DNA from: Asterias amurensis
Lineage: Eukaryota > Echinodermata > Asteroidea > Forcipulatida > Asteriidae
Assembly (NCBI RefSeq): GCF_032118995.1
Contig: NC_092653.1
Location: 23,021,202 to 23,085,201, forward strand
Direction of reading: 5' to 3'
DNA: 64,000 bases
Shown: positions 46,548-57,938 of the stretch, one piece after another
Numbering within the stretch: the first letter of the stretch is position 1
How the letters are laid out: every line of letters starts with the position of its first letter
The notes under the pieces: generated by a model
Seen by the model: the letters and a program-made list of their open reading frames with translations, nothing else
Database searches by the model: none
Told to the model about the DNA's origin: nothing
Made by a program: the position numbers and the translations under genes

Positions 46548-49500
46548 CTAAACATCCGGATGGGATGTCTTGTCCGACTCCGGATCAGATGTCTTGTCCG
46601 ACTCGAGGTAGTGAGGCCATGTTCGGATCTCTTTATAGAGGGTCTCGCCTGGGCAGTCTGTGGGGAAGAGTTGCATCACATCACGGTGGCCACGAAGGAC
46701 GTATCTTGAGGTCATGTAGCCTGACTTGGCCCCACACTCATTCAGATCCTTTAAAACCTGAAGTACACCGGGGGTTGGCTGTAGAAATAAAATAAAATAC
46801 GAGCTGTATGTTAAAATGTATGTCTTCTGGTTTAATAGTGACTTCGTATCATATCTGTCACTGAGACCTACTTCTTGAGCACAATGTAATGGTTTGCCAA
46901 TCGTTTTCAGTGGGCTCTTTTACATGCGTTACACAACGCACGGGACCAACGGCTTTACGTCCGACCCGAAGGACGAAGCATCGTGGTTAAGTGTCTTGCT
47001 TGAGGACATGGGTATCACGACTGGAAATCGAACCCACACTGTTCATCAGAGTGATAGAGTTTGAATCCGGTGCTCTTAAAGCCATTGGACACTTTCGGTA
47101 AACAGTGTTGTCAAAAGGCCCACACTTCGTGTATCACAACTTATATATAAAATAACAAACCTGTGAAAATTTAGGCTCAATCGGTCATCGGAGTCGGGAG
47201 AAAATAACAGGGAAAATCCACCCTTGTTACCGCACGTTTCGCCGTGTCATGACATGGTGTTTAAAAAAAATCCGTAATTCTCGATATCGAGAATGAATAA
47301 TTGTTTTAATGTTTTCTCAAAAAGTAAAGCATTCATGGAATAATATTTCAAGAGAAGTCTTTCACCATTACCTTCTGTAAACCCTGTAAGTTATTTGTAA
47401 ATCTGTGAATTTTTTTTTTCTGTTCCGAAAGTGTCCAATGGCTTAAACCGCTAGGCCAAGGCACGCTGTAACATTATTACTTATGAGTAGACTATTCTTT
47501 ATACCAGGATGTCATTGTAGTTTCCGATGATGGATGTGCCGATTGAGTGACTGTTGTAATAAGTAGATCCAGCGTGTGCTCCTACTGTGTCCCAACCACG
47601 CCCTATGTAAACTTTCTCATCACCACCGATCAGAAAGTTGTATGCTATGTCATCCCATCCTTGGATATAACAAACAAAAACATGGAATATTAATACATTT
47701 TGCCAGGCCTGATATACTTCACGGATTGGTGCCGTTGAAGCTTCAGTATAAATCAGGCCTGGAATTACACCCAGGCCACGGAGGCCAATGCTCCGTTGCC
47801 CCTGGTCTTGGCCTTGGTGCCCCTTCAAAATGTTTCCCATTGACTTTCAGATTTGTCATTGGAAGTGCCCTTTGCAAACTGTATTGCCCTTCCAAAGATG
47901 AAATTCCAGGCCTGAGAAAATAGTGTACATTTACTAAGGAGAACATGCCATGGCGTCCTTGCCCTTTCAAAAACGAACCAACGGGCCTGTAACGGTGTTT
48001 CATGTGATCTGAACAAAGGTATTTTTTAAGGCTACAACTTGGAAATCCCAAACAACAATTTTACTTCAGTGCTTGGTCCATCCAATAATTGAAAAATTTT
48101 TGAACTTGTTTTTAAATTACTGTTGATCCTTTCAGTTGTACATGCATGCTTTGGTCTACGTCTGTATAGGGAATTTTGTCCATGAGTATATAGCATTACA
48201 CGGTATGTACGTATACAGACCTGTTGTTTTAATAGACAAAGCCTAATTATGTACTATTGAAGTCACCTCGTGTCACCATGTGGAAGTGTTGGAAGGAGCG
48301 CATCAGTGTTGAACATTCTTCTTGTGTTGAGCACTGATTTGAGGCAGTGTGATGGACCACTGAGTACCCGACAGGGAGCACCATGTCTTGCCGTTTCTTT
48401 GGGGGTATGGCACCCCACTCAGCTCTGGTGACGAAGGTCAAATTGCTGCAAGCGGGTTCTGTATTATGTAAATATCAGAGGAAAATAATCTCATTGGGGT
48501 TTGAAAGTTACGGGGGGGTGAGGGCCACTTTTTACTGTTCTTGCCACCCCTCTTCCCACCGTTTTACCGCACTGTGTTACGTTTCTCCTTACAAAAAAGG
48601 TGCAGTTTCAGTATAGGGTGAATGGGTTCTTTGCATGGTTGCAACAACAAGTTTTATTTTACAGCTGTATAGCTATAAAAAATTAAAAACGGAAAAATTA
48701 CTGTTACGCCTTCTAGCTGCTTGCCCCCAAAATATTAAATCTTGCTCTAGGCTTAGTGGCTCACATAATGAACATTATGTATGGTTCAACGCATAATTAT
48801 GTTACACTTGAATAACAACCAAACACATCATGAAGTACGTATGCGGTAGCGTGATGATGAGTTGTATCATTTAGCAAGTAAGGTTGAACTGCTGATTGAG
48901 TGACACGAAAGTTATCTTTCATTATGTCATTGCGCAATAAATTGGGGATTCCCCGATTACGTTGTTGGGTTGGACTGTCTTAAATCGTTTTTTGTCCTCC
49001 TTCGATTAGGTTGACCATGGAGTCCGTGGGTTGATTTAGTGTAATATAAACCAGTGAGGAAGGAATAACAGCATAGTTTCAAAAATAACTTCCCTGCACA
49101 GATATGAATCTTTGTAAACAATGTCCCGAAATCATGAGACTTCTCGACCGGTACTGCTTCCGCGTGCTTAGGCCGTGTCCGAAACGACGACTTCGGCTAC
49201 AGCTACGGCTAGATCGCGCGCGTCTGCCTATTCTTCAACACTGGTAGACGCGCTGATCTAGACGTAGCTGTAGCCGAAGTCGTCGTTTCGGACACGGCCT
49301 TAGACTCTCTTGGCCTTTGCTAAGCCCCACTAAATAAGCCCCACTAGTGTCTCCCTGTGTTGCCCACCCCCACGTCGTACCACAGGCGGCCCAGGCCTTC
49401 CCCAATGCACTGCTGGGTTGTATGTACAATGTAAAGTACAGTTAATGCCAGTATACATAAAACTAATACCAGTACTTACCTATTTGCAGTTTTAAGTCGG

Positions 49501-49612
49501 CTTTCCCAGACATTGGATCGCCTGCCAACACACTGCTCACTTGTGAATAATGCAGCATACAAGCACTCAACATTAACACCAAAGGTCGAATCCTGCCCGT
49601 ATGATAATGCAT
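46548..49612 (-). CDS. PGRP-S: Peptidoglycan recognition protein, class 2, gene C1 (236 aa)
   Basis: Exons 49612-49480, 48458-48267, 47659-47505 and 46778-46548; phases 1, 1, 0; 711 nt. The signal sequence lies in the first 32 or so residues (LVLMLSACML core), then a short linker. The PGRP domain runs from about 51 to 217. His80 (VVHHTAS), Tyr115, His191, Thr200 and Cys202 give the amidase metal site; Cys87 and Cys93 form the conserved loop disulphide. Between His191 and Cys202 there are three more residues than in class 1 (GHRDVMQLFPTDCPG). Relative to D1 the loop has Met195 and Phe198 instead of Arg and Gly. The C-terminus carries a doubled ESDKTS motif before the stop. A longer N-terminus from an ATG at 49,705 is open but makes a poorer signal peptide. 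Confidence 0.9.
46905..47062 (-). mobile_element. tRNA-derived SINE-like element, unit C
   Basis: On the minus strand it reads GGTTCGATTTCCAGTCGTGA (B-box-like), then CAAGCAAGACACTTAACCAC, CTTCGTCCTTCGGGT and a conserved core ending GTAACGCATGTAAAAGAGCC. The same order is found in many invertebrate SINEs. Shared with unit D. Confidence 0.55.
47076..47446. mobile_element. F2 MITE in PGRP C1 last intron
   Basis: 371 bp, TTAA-bounded, complete. Present at the same place in unit D, so it was inserted before the C/D duplication. Confidence 0.88.
47703..47922. repeat. CAGGCCTG dispersed repeat, unit C
   Basis: Three CAGGCCTG/GCCAGGCCTGATA phrases frame GTTGCCCCTGGTCTTGGCCT and GGTGCCCCTTCAAAATG segments, like the copies near 7.1 and 63.0 kb. 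The 113-codon minus frame continuing from the C1 exon through it is intronic. Confidence 0.5.
49168..49302. mobile_element. PIF/Harbinger-like MITE, unit C only
   Basis: The element 49,171-49,299 starts GGCCGTGTCCGAAACGACGA and ends as its complement; TTA precedes and follows it. Unit D has the empty site with one TTA (57,595-57,597). A 3-bp TTA duplication fits PIF/Harbinger. It lies upstream of C1 exon 2, inside its first intron. Confidence 0.9.
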
Positions 49613-50602
49613 GGTTGAACAATGCAGAGAAAATGGTAGATTATCAAGTCCCAGTATGGCGTATTGAAGGACAAGTTTAAAATGGATTTTCAAGAGACAA
49701 ATCAAACTGGAAAACTATGAACATGAATCGCAACTTTTTTTCGAATTTGTATGGTTGTTCGCAGTCTGTGCAGCAAACCAGCTAGTGACACTATATGAAC
49801 AAAACCAACCCATTGGCCTTGCTTCAGTTTTCTATTACTTCTATGACAAATGATATTCTTTGTTCCGTTCGGGGAATACCCGCGAGGGGCCCTATTATAA
49901 TCCTGCTTTTGTCATGTGTGAACTGGATAGGAGGAAGTAACAGGCAAAAACATGCAAGTCTATATACTGTTGTGAATCGGGTAGAAGGTCGGGAAGCTAT
50001 GTTCGGTTTGTACAGCACTGTCATTTCATCATGGAGGAAGTATAGCTCCTACAAGGTTTAAAGACTGATATCGAGTTTTATTGTGAAAGTAAAACTGAAG
50101 CTTTTGGTTTGAGACGTCGTTAAACACGCTGCACAATTTGAAGAAGTCCAGCTTTGAAGAATTTCCATCAATTCCCAATGTCACTCGTGTACGAAGTTCC
50201 AAACGTCATGTGCTTTGGGATTACAATTTTAAAATTGAAAACTCCCCCTCCATTGCCCTTTCTGAAAATTCAAACTTATTTATTGAAAACAATCGAGGCT
50301 CACAATAAATCGTTATCTTAAAAATGTATAATTGCGTACACACATTTACTCCAGATGCACTCTTTTTTTTCAAAAATAAAAGGCAATCGTTTCGTTAGAA
50401 AAATGTGACATCACCGTGTAGTTTATTAATTGAGGGAATTGTACTAAAAAACCGCGCCTAGTTTTTGTTTATGCTGTATGCCTAATTAGTTTGATGATTC
50501 TGGTTTTTAAATCCTAGAAAAACACACGAAAAACATAAAGCAATCAATTTGTGAAAACAAGAAAAGAAATTGCGTACAATACGCTGAGACTTGAATAAGA
50601 TC
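49613..50602. other. Intergenic spacer between C1 and C2
   Basis: AT-rich, no repeat family recognised and no convincing frame; must contain the C1 promoter. A TTTTAAACTT stretch (minus strand, near 49,675-49,685) is a weak TATA candidate. Confidence 0.5.
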
Positions 50603-52068
50603 CTAAATATTGTAGGGCTCGAGGTAGTGAGGCCATGTTCGGATCTCTTTATAGAGGGTCTCGCCTGGGCATTCCGTGGGGCCGAGTTGCCTCACATCAC
50701 GGTGGCCACGAAGGACGTATCTTGAGGTCATGTAGCCTGACTTGGCACCACACTCATTCAGATCCTTTAAAACCTGCAGAACTCCGGGACTTGGCTAGAA
50801 AGAGAACACATTGCAAACCGTTATTTATGATGTCATACTACGTAAACATTTACGTTTTTTATGTTTTCCGCAACAACATTTATGTTAACTTTATGCATAG
50901 GCACTGGAAACCTTTGGTAATAATATTGTAAAAGACAAGTATTCTCGCTTGGTGGTGTATCCCAACATGATTATGCATGCAATAACCAATCTGTGAACAT
51001 TTTGGTTCACTTTGTCATCGAAATAATTGCAAGAAAATAATGACTTGAGTGAGAAATTTTACCTCTTTCTCAAATACTACCTCACTTCAGAGGGTCGTTT
51101 CTCACAATCCATTGCTAGTTACCAAGTAAGTTTTTATGCTGATATATATTTTGAGTACTTTATCAACGTGTTCAGAGCCCTTAAAAATGTTTTTAGACCG
51201 GACTAACCAGGATTTTGGTGTAGGTTCCGATGATAGATGTGCCAATGGAGTGACTGTTGTAATAAATAGACCCAGCCTGTGTTCCTACGGTGTCCCAACC
51301 ACGCCCTATGTAAACTTTCTCATCGCCTCCGATCAGAAAGTTGTATCCAATGTCATCCCAACCTTGGAATGACAAACAAAACATTGACCATAAAATAGGA
51401 CGCTATAAGATTTTATTGTACCTTGCGTGGTCTGCAACTTAATATACATTCTCAAATCTGAAAATAATATTGCTTTGCGTTTGTTTTTCTGAAGAATAAT
51501 CTTATTTTGGGCTTTTGAAGGGAACTTGAGCAATGCCTGTCTCAACCAACATCTTTGCGTTCAAAAAGAGCGACCGTGTACATTCAAGGGCCTTTCTGTC
51601 CGGCAAGACATATTTCCTTATAAATTCAAGGTTTACACAAGAAATGAGCAAGTTTTAAAGATGTACCAGTTCATTCATATCAAAAGTTTGTGAAATTCGC
51701 AGTGCAACCTCAATAACATGTAAGTTTTTTTTTAATGAGTTTCCCCCATTGAGCTGAATACAAAACATGCTATCATGAAGTCCAGATCTTCTTCTAAAAC
51801 TGTGTTGAGTGATTCGCCTTTTGTTTTAGAGCTAGTACACAAGTATAGAGAGCGATATGCATGTTTAGTTACCCACCTCGTGTCACCATGTGGAAGTGTT
51901 GGAAAGAGCGCATCAGAACCGAACAGTCTTTTAGGTTTGAGCACTGCTTTGAGGCAGTGTGATGGACCACGGCGTACCCGACAGGGAGCACCATGTCCTG
52001 CCGTTTCTTTGGGGGTACGGCACCCCACTGTGCTCTTGTGACGAAGGTCAAATTGCTGCAAGCAGGTT
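50603..52068 (-). CDS. PGRP-S: Peptidoglycan recognition protein, class 2, gene C2: exons 2-4 only, signal exon lost
   Basis: Exons 52068-51877, 51362-51208 and 50794-50603 match D2 exons 2-4, with the same splice sites and an intact frame of about 179 codons. They carry the full PGRP domain: [16 protein letters not shown] and GHRDVRQLGPTECPG, ending EPYNI. The first exon, which in D2 supplies the signal peptide, is absent: homology to the D2 intron continues to 52,708 and is then replaced by the start of unit D. The domain could still be made from an unknown new first exon, by splicing from the D1 first exon at 57,806, or by reading in from an in-frame ATG at 52,222 in the former intron. If translated without a signal it would be cytosolic; otherwise it is an orphan remnant. 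One conservative change from D2 is seen (Val for Ile in GAIPPKK). Confidence 0.82.
50898..51185. mobile_element. Old F1 relative, unit C
   Basis: Order of phrases as in F1 (TTGGTAAT, GTATCCCAACAT, CTCACTTCAGAGGG, GTTACCAAGTAAG) but strongly diverged and without clean ends. Shared with unit D at 60,388-60,675. Confidence 0.5.
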
Positions 52069-52711
52069 CTGAGGTTGATGATAGAAGGGGAAAGTTTTCA
52101 GTATATTCAAAAATACGTATTGGCCGAGTACGGCTCAATAGATAACACCGAGTTCGAAAGTCACCAGATGATATCTGAGCACGAGTACCAAGTACTAAGA
52201 CTATAGTGTGTTCAAGTACCAAGTACTCTTATAATCGAGTACCCATTTCCAACAGCAGCATACAAGTACTCAGATCTCCCAGTACGAGTTCCAGTATATG
52301 GGCCTTATAGTAATATAGCATGAATACTGCAAAAAGAGGTATAAAAGTCACTTATTGGTTATTGCCTTTAATATGATGTTAAAGGATGATTAAAGTCTTT
52401 TTAAAAATGGATACACCGACAAATGGATATCGAAAACCACCACCAACACCCAATGAAGCTGACTATTCGAAACAATATCATTTGATACAAAATAATATCA
52501 TTTTAATAGTGAAGTGTAATATAATAAACAATTATTATGAAGCAGTGCGCATAAAGGTCTAAACCTACGGCCTATTATATATCCTGATTCTACATCTATC
52601 TAGCTTGAATTGTGCAATGGTGGCCTATGGCCGTTTCGAAACCACCCTTGGCTTGGGTTGGGTTTGAAACTCTGTCCATCTACTAAAGCCCCGTAAAGAA
52701 AATTGTCCAAC

Positions 52712-53101
52712 TTAAAGGAACACGTTGCCTTGGAACGGACGAGTTGGTCAAAACAAAAGCGTTTGTAACCGTTTTTTATATAATGCATATGGTTGGAAAG
52801 ATGTTTTAAAAGTAGAATACAATGATCCACACAAGTTTGCCTCGAAATTGCGTGGTTTTTCTTCTACTGTGCGAACTAACACGGTCAGCCATTTATGGGA
52901 GTCAAAATTTTGACCCCCATAAATGGCCGACGTGTTAGTCGTCGAGGTAAAAGGAAAACCACGCAATTTCGAGGCATGTTTGTGTGGATCATTGTATTCT
53001 ACTTTTACAACATCTTTCTACCCATATGCATTTTATAAAAAACGGTTACAAACGCTTTTCAAAGACCAACTCGACCGATCCAAGGCAACGTGTTCCTTTA
53101 A
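52712..53101. mobile_element. F3 palindromic MITE at the C/D junction
   Basis: 390 bp, TTAA-bounded, almost fully self-complementary; same element as at 44,280 and lying exactly at the duplication joint. Confidence 0.92.
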
Positions 53102-53240
53102 AGTTGTGTCAACTTCTTCTGATAGCGCCCTCTTTTGAATCAATCTCCTCTACTCCATGCCAATTTCCCATTTATATTGGGGACAAAATCTCCGGGACAG
53201 AGTTCCCTTGGGACACTCGCGGCTTTGGCATTTTCACGAA

Positions 53241-53617
53241 TTAAAGACAGTGGACACTATTGGTAATTGCCAAAGACTAGTCTTCTCACTTGGTGTATCC
53301 CAACATATGCATAAAATAACAAACCTGTGGAAATTTGAGCTCGATTGGTCTTCGGAGTTGCGAGATAACTATGACACAAAAAAAACACCCTTGTCACACA
53401 AAGTTGTGTGCTTTCAGATGCTTGATTTCGAGACCTCAAATTCTAAACTTGAGGTCTCAAAATCAAATTACTTCTTTCTCGAAAACTACGTCACTTCAGA
53501 GGGAGCCGTTTCTCACAGTGTATTATACCATCAACCTCTCCCCATTACTCGTTACCAAGTGAGGTTTTACGCTGATTATTATTTTGAGTAATTACCAATA
53601 GTGTCCACTGACTTTAA
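53241..53617. mobile_element. F1 MITE in unit D
   Basis: TTAA-bounded full copy, counterpart of 44,810-45,199, with about 12 bp missing inside. Confidence 0.88.
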
Positions 53618-54973
53618 GTGCCAACCACTTTGATCGCAATATATTACGAAAGGCGAAAAACCCCACCCAAAGATGTCATTAAAGTGCCGGCCTAAAAGAC
53701 CGTATAGATTTTTGTGGCAAATTATTCAACAGTAAGGCTAGTTTTTGTTTTTTAATCAACAACAGTTTACATGATACGTGTTATTAAGCGTGACAGACAT
53801 TGACATAATAGCATTCATATAAACCAATTGCCTATTCTTTCGCATTGCATTGTTCATCGGTATGCAAAGTGGATTGTGACATTAGTCAGCATAAGTTTTG
53901 TATAGGGTCTAGTACCGTACTATCGTAAAAATATATAGGCCTATATAAATACCGAACGTAAAACGACCAAAGTTGGAGTGTTTTATTGTAGGCCTATGTG
54001 TAAGTTGCTGGACTCGTATTAAAGTAGGCGGGGCGTCGGAAGCTTTCTATCGCAACTAATGTCAAGGGGAGTCGCGTATACTTGTTATGAGGCAAATCTG
54101 GGCATATTCTTTCAGTCCCATGCCAATATGGGCAAACAACTCCGAAGTGATGGAAATTTAAGGTCGGAACCTAATATCCCGCAATGTTCATTTCCGACTC
54201 CCTGTACCCCCGGAACTATTTAGGGTAGAATTCTGTAGACCCCCCCCCCCCCATATGTTATGCTTTGTGTGAATTTTTTAGTTTTGTGTTAATTTATTGG
54301 TTACATTGATTTTCTCATGTGTGTCCCTCGAGTAAATGTATATCCCACATACACCCCACCCCCACTCAAGTATCTAAGGAGCTGAATGCACATTCCGATT
54401 TTCTCAGGGGAGTCAAGGGCTGTTTTAGAAACAAAACTCGGATGTAAAATCTCCTCGAAATTGAATATTTTAAGTTGAAATTTAAACATTACTTCCCCGA
54501 GAAAACAAAACAAGGGTCACTATTATTAGGTCACATGCACGAAACGAAGACACATGGCTAAAGCGGGGGAAACAATATTTCCCTTCGCCATTTGTAAACG
54601 CGTCCATGGAGCTATACCACCGGGATTAGGCTATTATATAGAAAGAAAACCACATAGCGCAGCCCCCCCCCCCCCCCCATTTACCCAAATGGGCGGTATG
54701 TATAGTTCTGCGAGTGAATTATATTATCCAGTGCACTGTTCATTGCTCATTCAGAACTGGGCGTACGCCAAATTGAATAATTAGGTACCCATGTGACACG
54801 TTCAGGCTTATCAGATGGGGCCTACTGCACACCCATGGACGAAATTTTTAGGTTTCCATACGTCCTTTCGTTTACGTTCTGGTACATCCCTAGTGGGACC
54901 GGGCCTTTAGTCCCTAATTATTGTAGTTTTTTTAATAGGAACATCAGATTCGGAAACTGATTCTCACAACATC

Positions 54974-57938
54974 CTAAACATCCGGATGGGATGTCTTGTC
55001 CGACTCCGGATCAGATGTCTTGTCCGACTCGAGGTAGTGAGGCCATGTTCGGATCTCTTTATAGAGGGTCTCGCCTGGGCAGTCTGTGGGGCCGAGTTGC
55101 CTCACATCACGGTGGCCACGAAGGACGTATCTTGAGGTCATGTAGCCTGACTTGGCACCACACTCATTCAGATCCTTTAAAACCTGAAGTACACCGGGGG
55201 TTGGCTGTAGAAATAAAATAAAATACGAGCTGTATGTTAAAATGTATGTCTTCTGGTTTAATAGTGACTTCGTATCATATCTGTCACTGAGACCTACTTC
55301 TTGAGCACAATGTAATGGTTTGCCAATCGTTTTCAGTGGGCTCTTTTACATGCGTTACACAACGCACGGGACCAACGGCTTTACGTCCGATCCGAAGGAC
55401 GAAGCATCGTGGTTAAGTGTCTTGCTTAAGGACATGGGTATCACGACTGGAAATCGAACCCACACTGTTCATCAGAGTGATAGAGTTTGAATCCGGTGCT
55501 CTTAAAGCCATTGGACACTTTCGGTAAACAGTGTTGTCAAAAGGCCCACACTTCGTGTATCACAACTTATATATAAAATAACAAACCTGTGAAAATTTAG
55601 GCTCAATCGGTCATCGGAGTCGGGAGAAAATAACAGGGAAAATCCACCCTTGTTTCCGCACGTTTCGCCGTGTCATGACATGGTGTTTAAAAAAATCCGT
55701 AATTCTCGATATCGAGAATGAATAATTGTTTTAATGTTTTCTCAAAAAGTAAAGCATTCATGGAATAATATTTCAAGAGAAGTCTTTCACCATTACCTTC
55801 TGTAAACCCTGTAAGTTATTTGTAAATCTGTGAATTTTTTTTTCTGTTCCGAAAGTGTCCAATGGCTTAAACCGCTAGGCCAAGGCACGCTGTAACATTA
55901 TTACTTATGAGTAGACTATTCTTTATACCAGGATGTCATTGTAGTTTCCGATGATGGATGTGCCGATTGAGTGACTGTTGTAATAAGTAGATCCAGCGTG
56001 TGCTCCTACTGTGTCCCAACCACGCCCTATGTAAACTTTCTCATCACCACCGATCAGAAAGTTGTATGCTATGTCATCCCATCCTTGGATATAACAAACA
56101 AAAACATGGAATATTAATACATTTTGCCAGGCCTGATATACTTCACGGATTGGTGCCGTTGAAGCTTCAGTATAAATCAGGCCTGGAATTACACCCAGGC
56201 CACGGAGGCCAATGCTCCGTTGCCCCTGGTCTTGGCCTTGGTGCCCCTTCAAAATGTTTCCCATTGACTTTCAGATTTGTCATTGGAAGTGCCCTTTGCA
56301 AACTGTATTGCCCTTCCAAAGATGAAATTCCAGGCCTGAGAAAATAGTGTACATTTACTAAGGAGAACATGCCATGGCGTCCTTGCCCTTTCAAAAACGA
56401 ACCAACGGGCCTGTAACGGTGTTTCATGTGATCTGAACAAAGGTATTTTTTAAGGCTACAACTTGGAAATCCCAAACAACAATTTTACTTCAGTGCTTGG
56501 TCCATCCAATAATTGAAAAATTTTTGAACTTGTTTTTAAATTACTGTTGATCCTTTCAGTTGTACATGCATGCTTTGGTCTACGTCTGTATAGGGAATTT
56601 TGTCCATGAGTATATAGCATTACACGGTATGTACGTATACAGACCTGTTGTTTTAATAGACAAAGCCTAATTATGTACTATTGAAGTCACCTCGTGTCAC
56701 CATGTGGAAGTGTTGGAAGGAGCGCATCAGTGTTGAACATTCTTCTTGTGTTGAGCACTGATTTGAGGCAGTGTGATGGACCACTGAGTACCCGACAGGG
56801 AGCACCATGTCTTGCCGTTTCTTTGGGGGTATGGCACCCCACTCAGCTCTGGTGACGAAGGTCAAATTGCTGCAAGCGGGTTCTGTATTATGTAAATATC
56901 AGAGGAAAATAATCTCATTGGGGTTTGAAAGTTACGGGGGGGGGGTGAGGGCCACTTTTTACTGTTCTTGCCACCCCTCTTCCCACCGTTTTACCGCACT
57001 GTGTTACGTTTCTCCTTACAAAAAAGGTGCAGTTTCAGTATAGGGTGAATGGGTTCTTTGCATGGTTGCAACAACAAGTTTTATTTTACAGCTGTATAGC
57101 TATAAAAAATTAAAAACGGAAAAATTACTGTTACGCCTTCTAGCTGCTTGCCCCCAAAATATTAAATCTTGCTCTAGGCTTAGTGGCTCACATAATGAAC
57201 ATTATGTATGGTTCAACGCATAATTATGTTACACTTGAATAACAACCAAACACATCATGAAGTACGTATGCGGTAGCGTGATGATGAGTTGTATCATTTA
57301 GCAAGTAAGGTTGAACTGCTGATTGAGTGACACGAAAGTTATCTTTCATTATGTCATTGCGCAATAAATTGGGGATTCCCCGATTACGTTGTTGGGTTGG
57401 ACTGTCTTAAATCGTTTTTTGTCCTCCTTCGATTAGGTTGACCATGGAGTCCGTGGGTTGATTTAGTGTAATATAAACCAGTGAGGAAGGAATAACAGCA
57501 TAGTTTCAAAAATAACTTCCCTGCACAGATATGAATCTTTGTAAACAATGTCCCGAAATCATGAGACTTCTCGACCGGTACTGCTTCCGCGTGCTTAGAC
57601 TCTCTTGGCCCTATACCTGTCCTTCCACTCGGAGGGACGGAGCTTCGCTAAGCCCCACTAAATAAGCCCCACTAGTGTCTCCCTGTGTTGCCCACCCCCA
57701 CGTCGTACCACAGGCGGCCCAGGCCTTCCCCAATGCACTGCTGGGTTGTATGTACAATGTAAAGTACAGTTAATGCCAGTACATAAAACTAACACCAGTA
57801 CTTACCTATTTGCAGTTTTAAGTCGGCTTTCCCAGACATTGGATCGCCTGCCAACACACTGCTCACTTGTGAATAATGCAGCATGCAAGCACTCAACATT
57901 AACACCAAAGGTCGAATCCTGCCCGTATGATAATGCAT
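54974..57938 (-). CDS. PGRP-S: Peptidoglycan recognition protein, class 2, gene D1 (236 aa)
   Basis: Exons 57938-57806, 56882-56691, 56083-55929 and 55204-54974; phases 1, 1, 0; 711 nt. The protein is almost identical to C1: signal sequence, linker, PGRP domain with His80, Tyr115, His191, Thr200 and Cys202, and the same doubled ESDKTS tail. The loop before the zinc cysteine reads GHRDVRQLGPTDCPG. It shares Arg195 and Gly198 with C2 and D2 rather than with its direct duplicate C1, which points to a conversion tract in the last exon or private changes in C1. Predicted to be secreted and able to cleave peptidoglycan. Confidence 0.91.
55331..55489 (-). mobile_element. tRNA-derived SINE-like element, unit D
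   Basis: Same element as at 46,905-47,062, with a few substitutions. Confidence 0.55.
55502..55870. mobile_element. F2 MITE in PGRP D1 last intron
   Basis: TTAA-bounded; counterpart of the copy at 47,076, differing mainly in A and T run lengths. Confidence 0.88.
56127..56346. repeat. CAGGCCTG dispersed repeat, unit D
   Basis: Counterpart of 47,703-47,922, apparently identical by eye. Confidence 0.5.

Larger units (their letters stand above)
44277..52708. repeat. Recent tandem duplication, unit C
   Basis: Nearly identical to 52,709-62,202 (unit D) except for two unit-specific transposons and short indels. It contains PGRP C1 and all but the first exon of PGRP C2. The shared edge sequence AACTT at 44,277, 52,709 and 62,198 marks the breakpoints. 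Confidence 0.95.
52069..54973. other. Former C2 intron, C/D junction and start of unit D
   Basis: 52,069-52,708 is the truncated C2 first intron, including a cluster of GTACTTGGTACTCG-like palindromic phrases at 52,180-52,300. The junction is at 52,709. F3 (52,712-53,101) and F1 (53,241-53,617) MITEs follow, then spacer with long C runs (54,240 and 54,663). No exon supported. Confidence 0.6.

Noticed and set aside
46565-46795. A plus-strand frame repeated four times in the array (also near 50.6, 55.0 and 60.1 kb)
   Set aside because: It is the complement of the PGRP last exon; its repetition follows the genes.
47576-47923. A 115-codon plus-strand frame, identical at 56,000-56,347
   Set aside because: Antisense to PGRP exon 3 and the neighbouring intron repeat; identity reflects the recent duplication.
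51775-52041. Plus-strand frame of 88 codons, repeated at 61,264-61,530
   Set aside because: It is the antisense shadow of PGRP exon 2.
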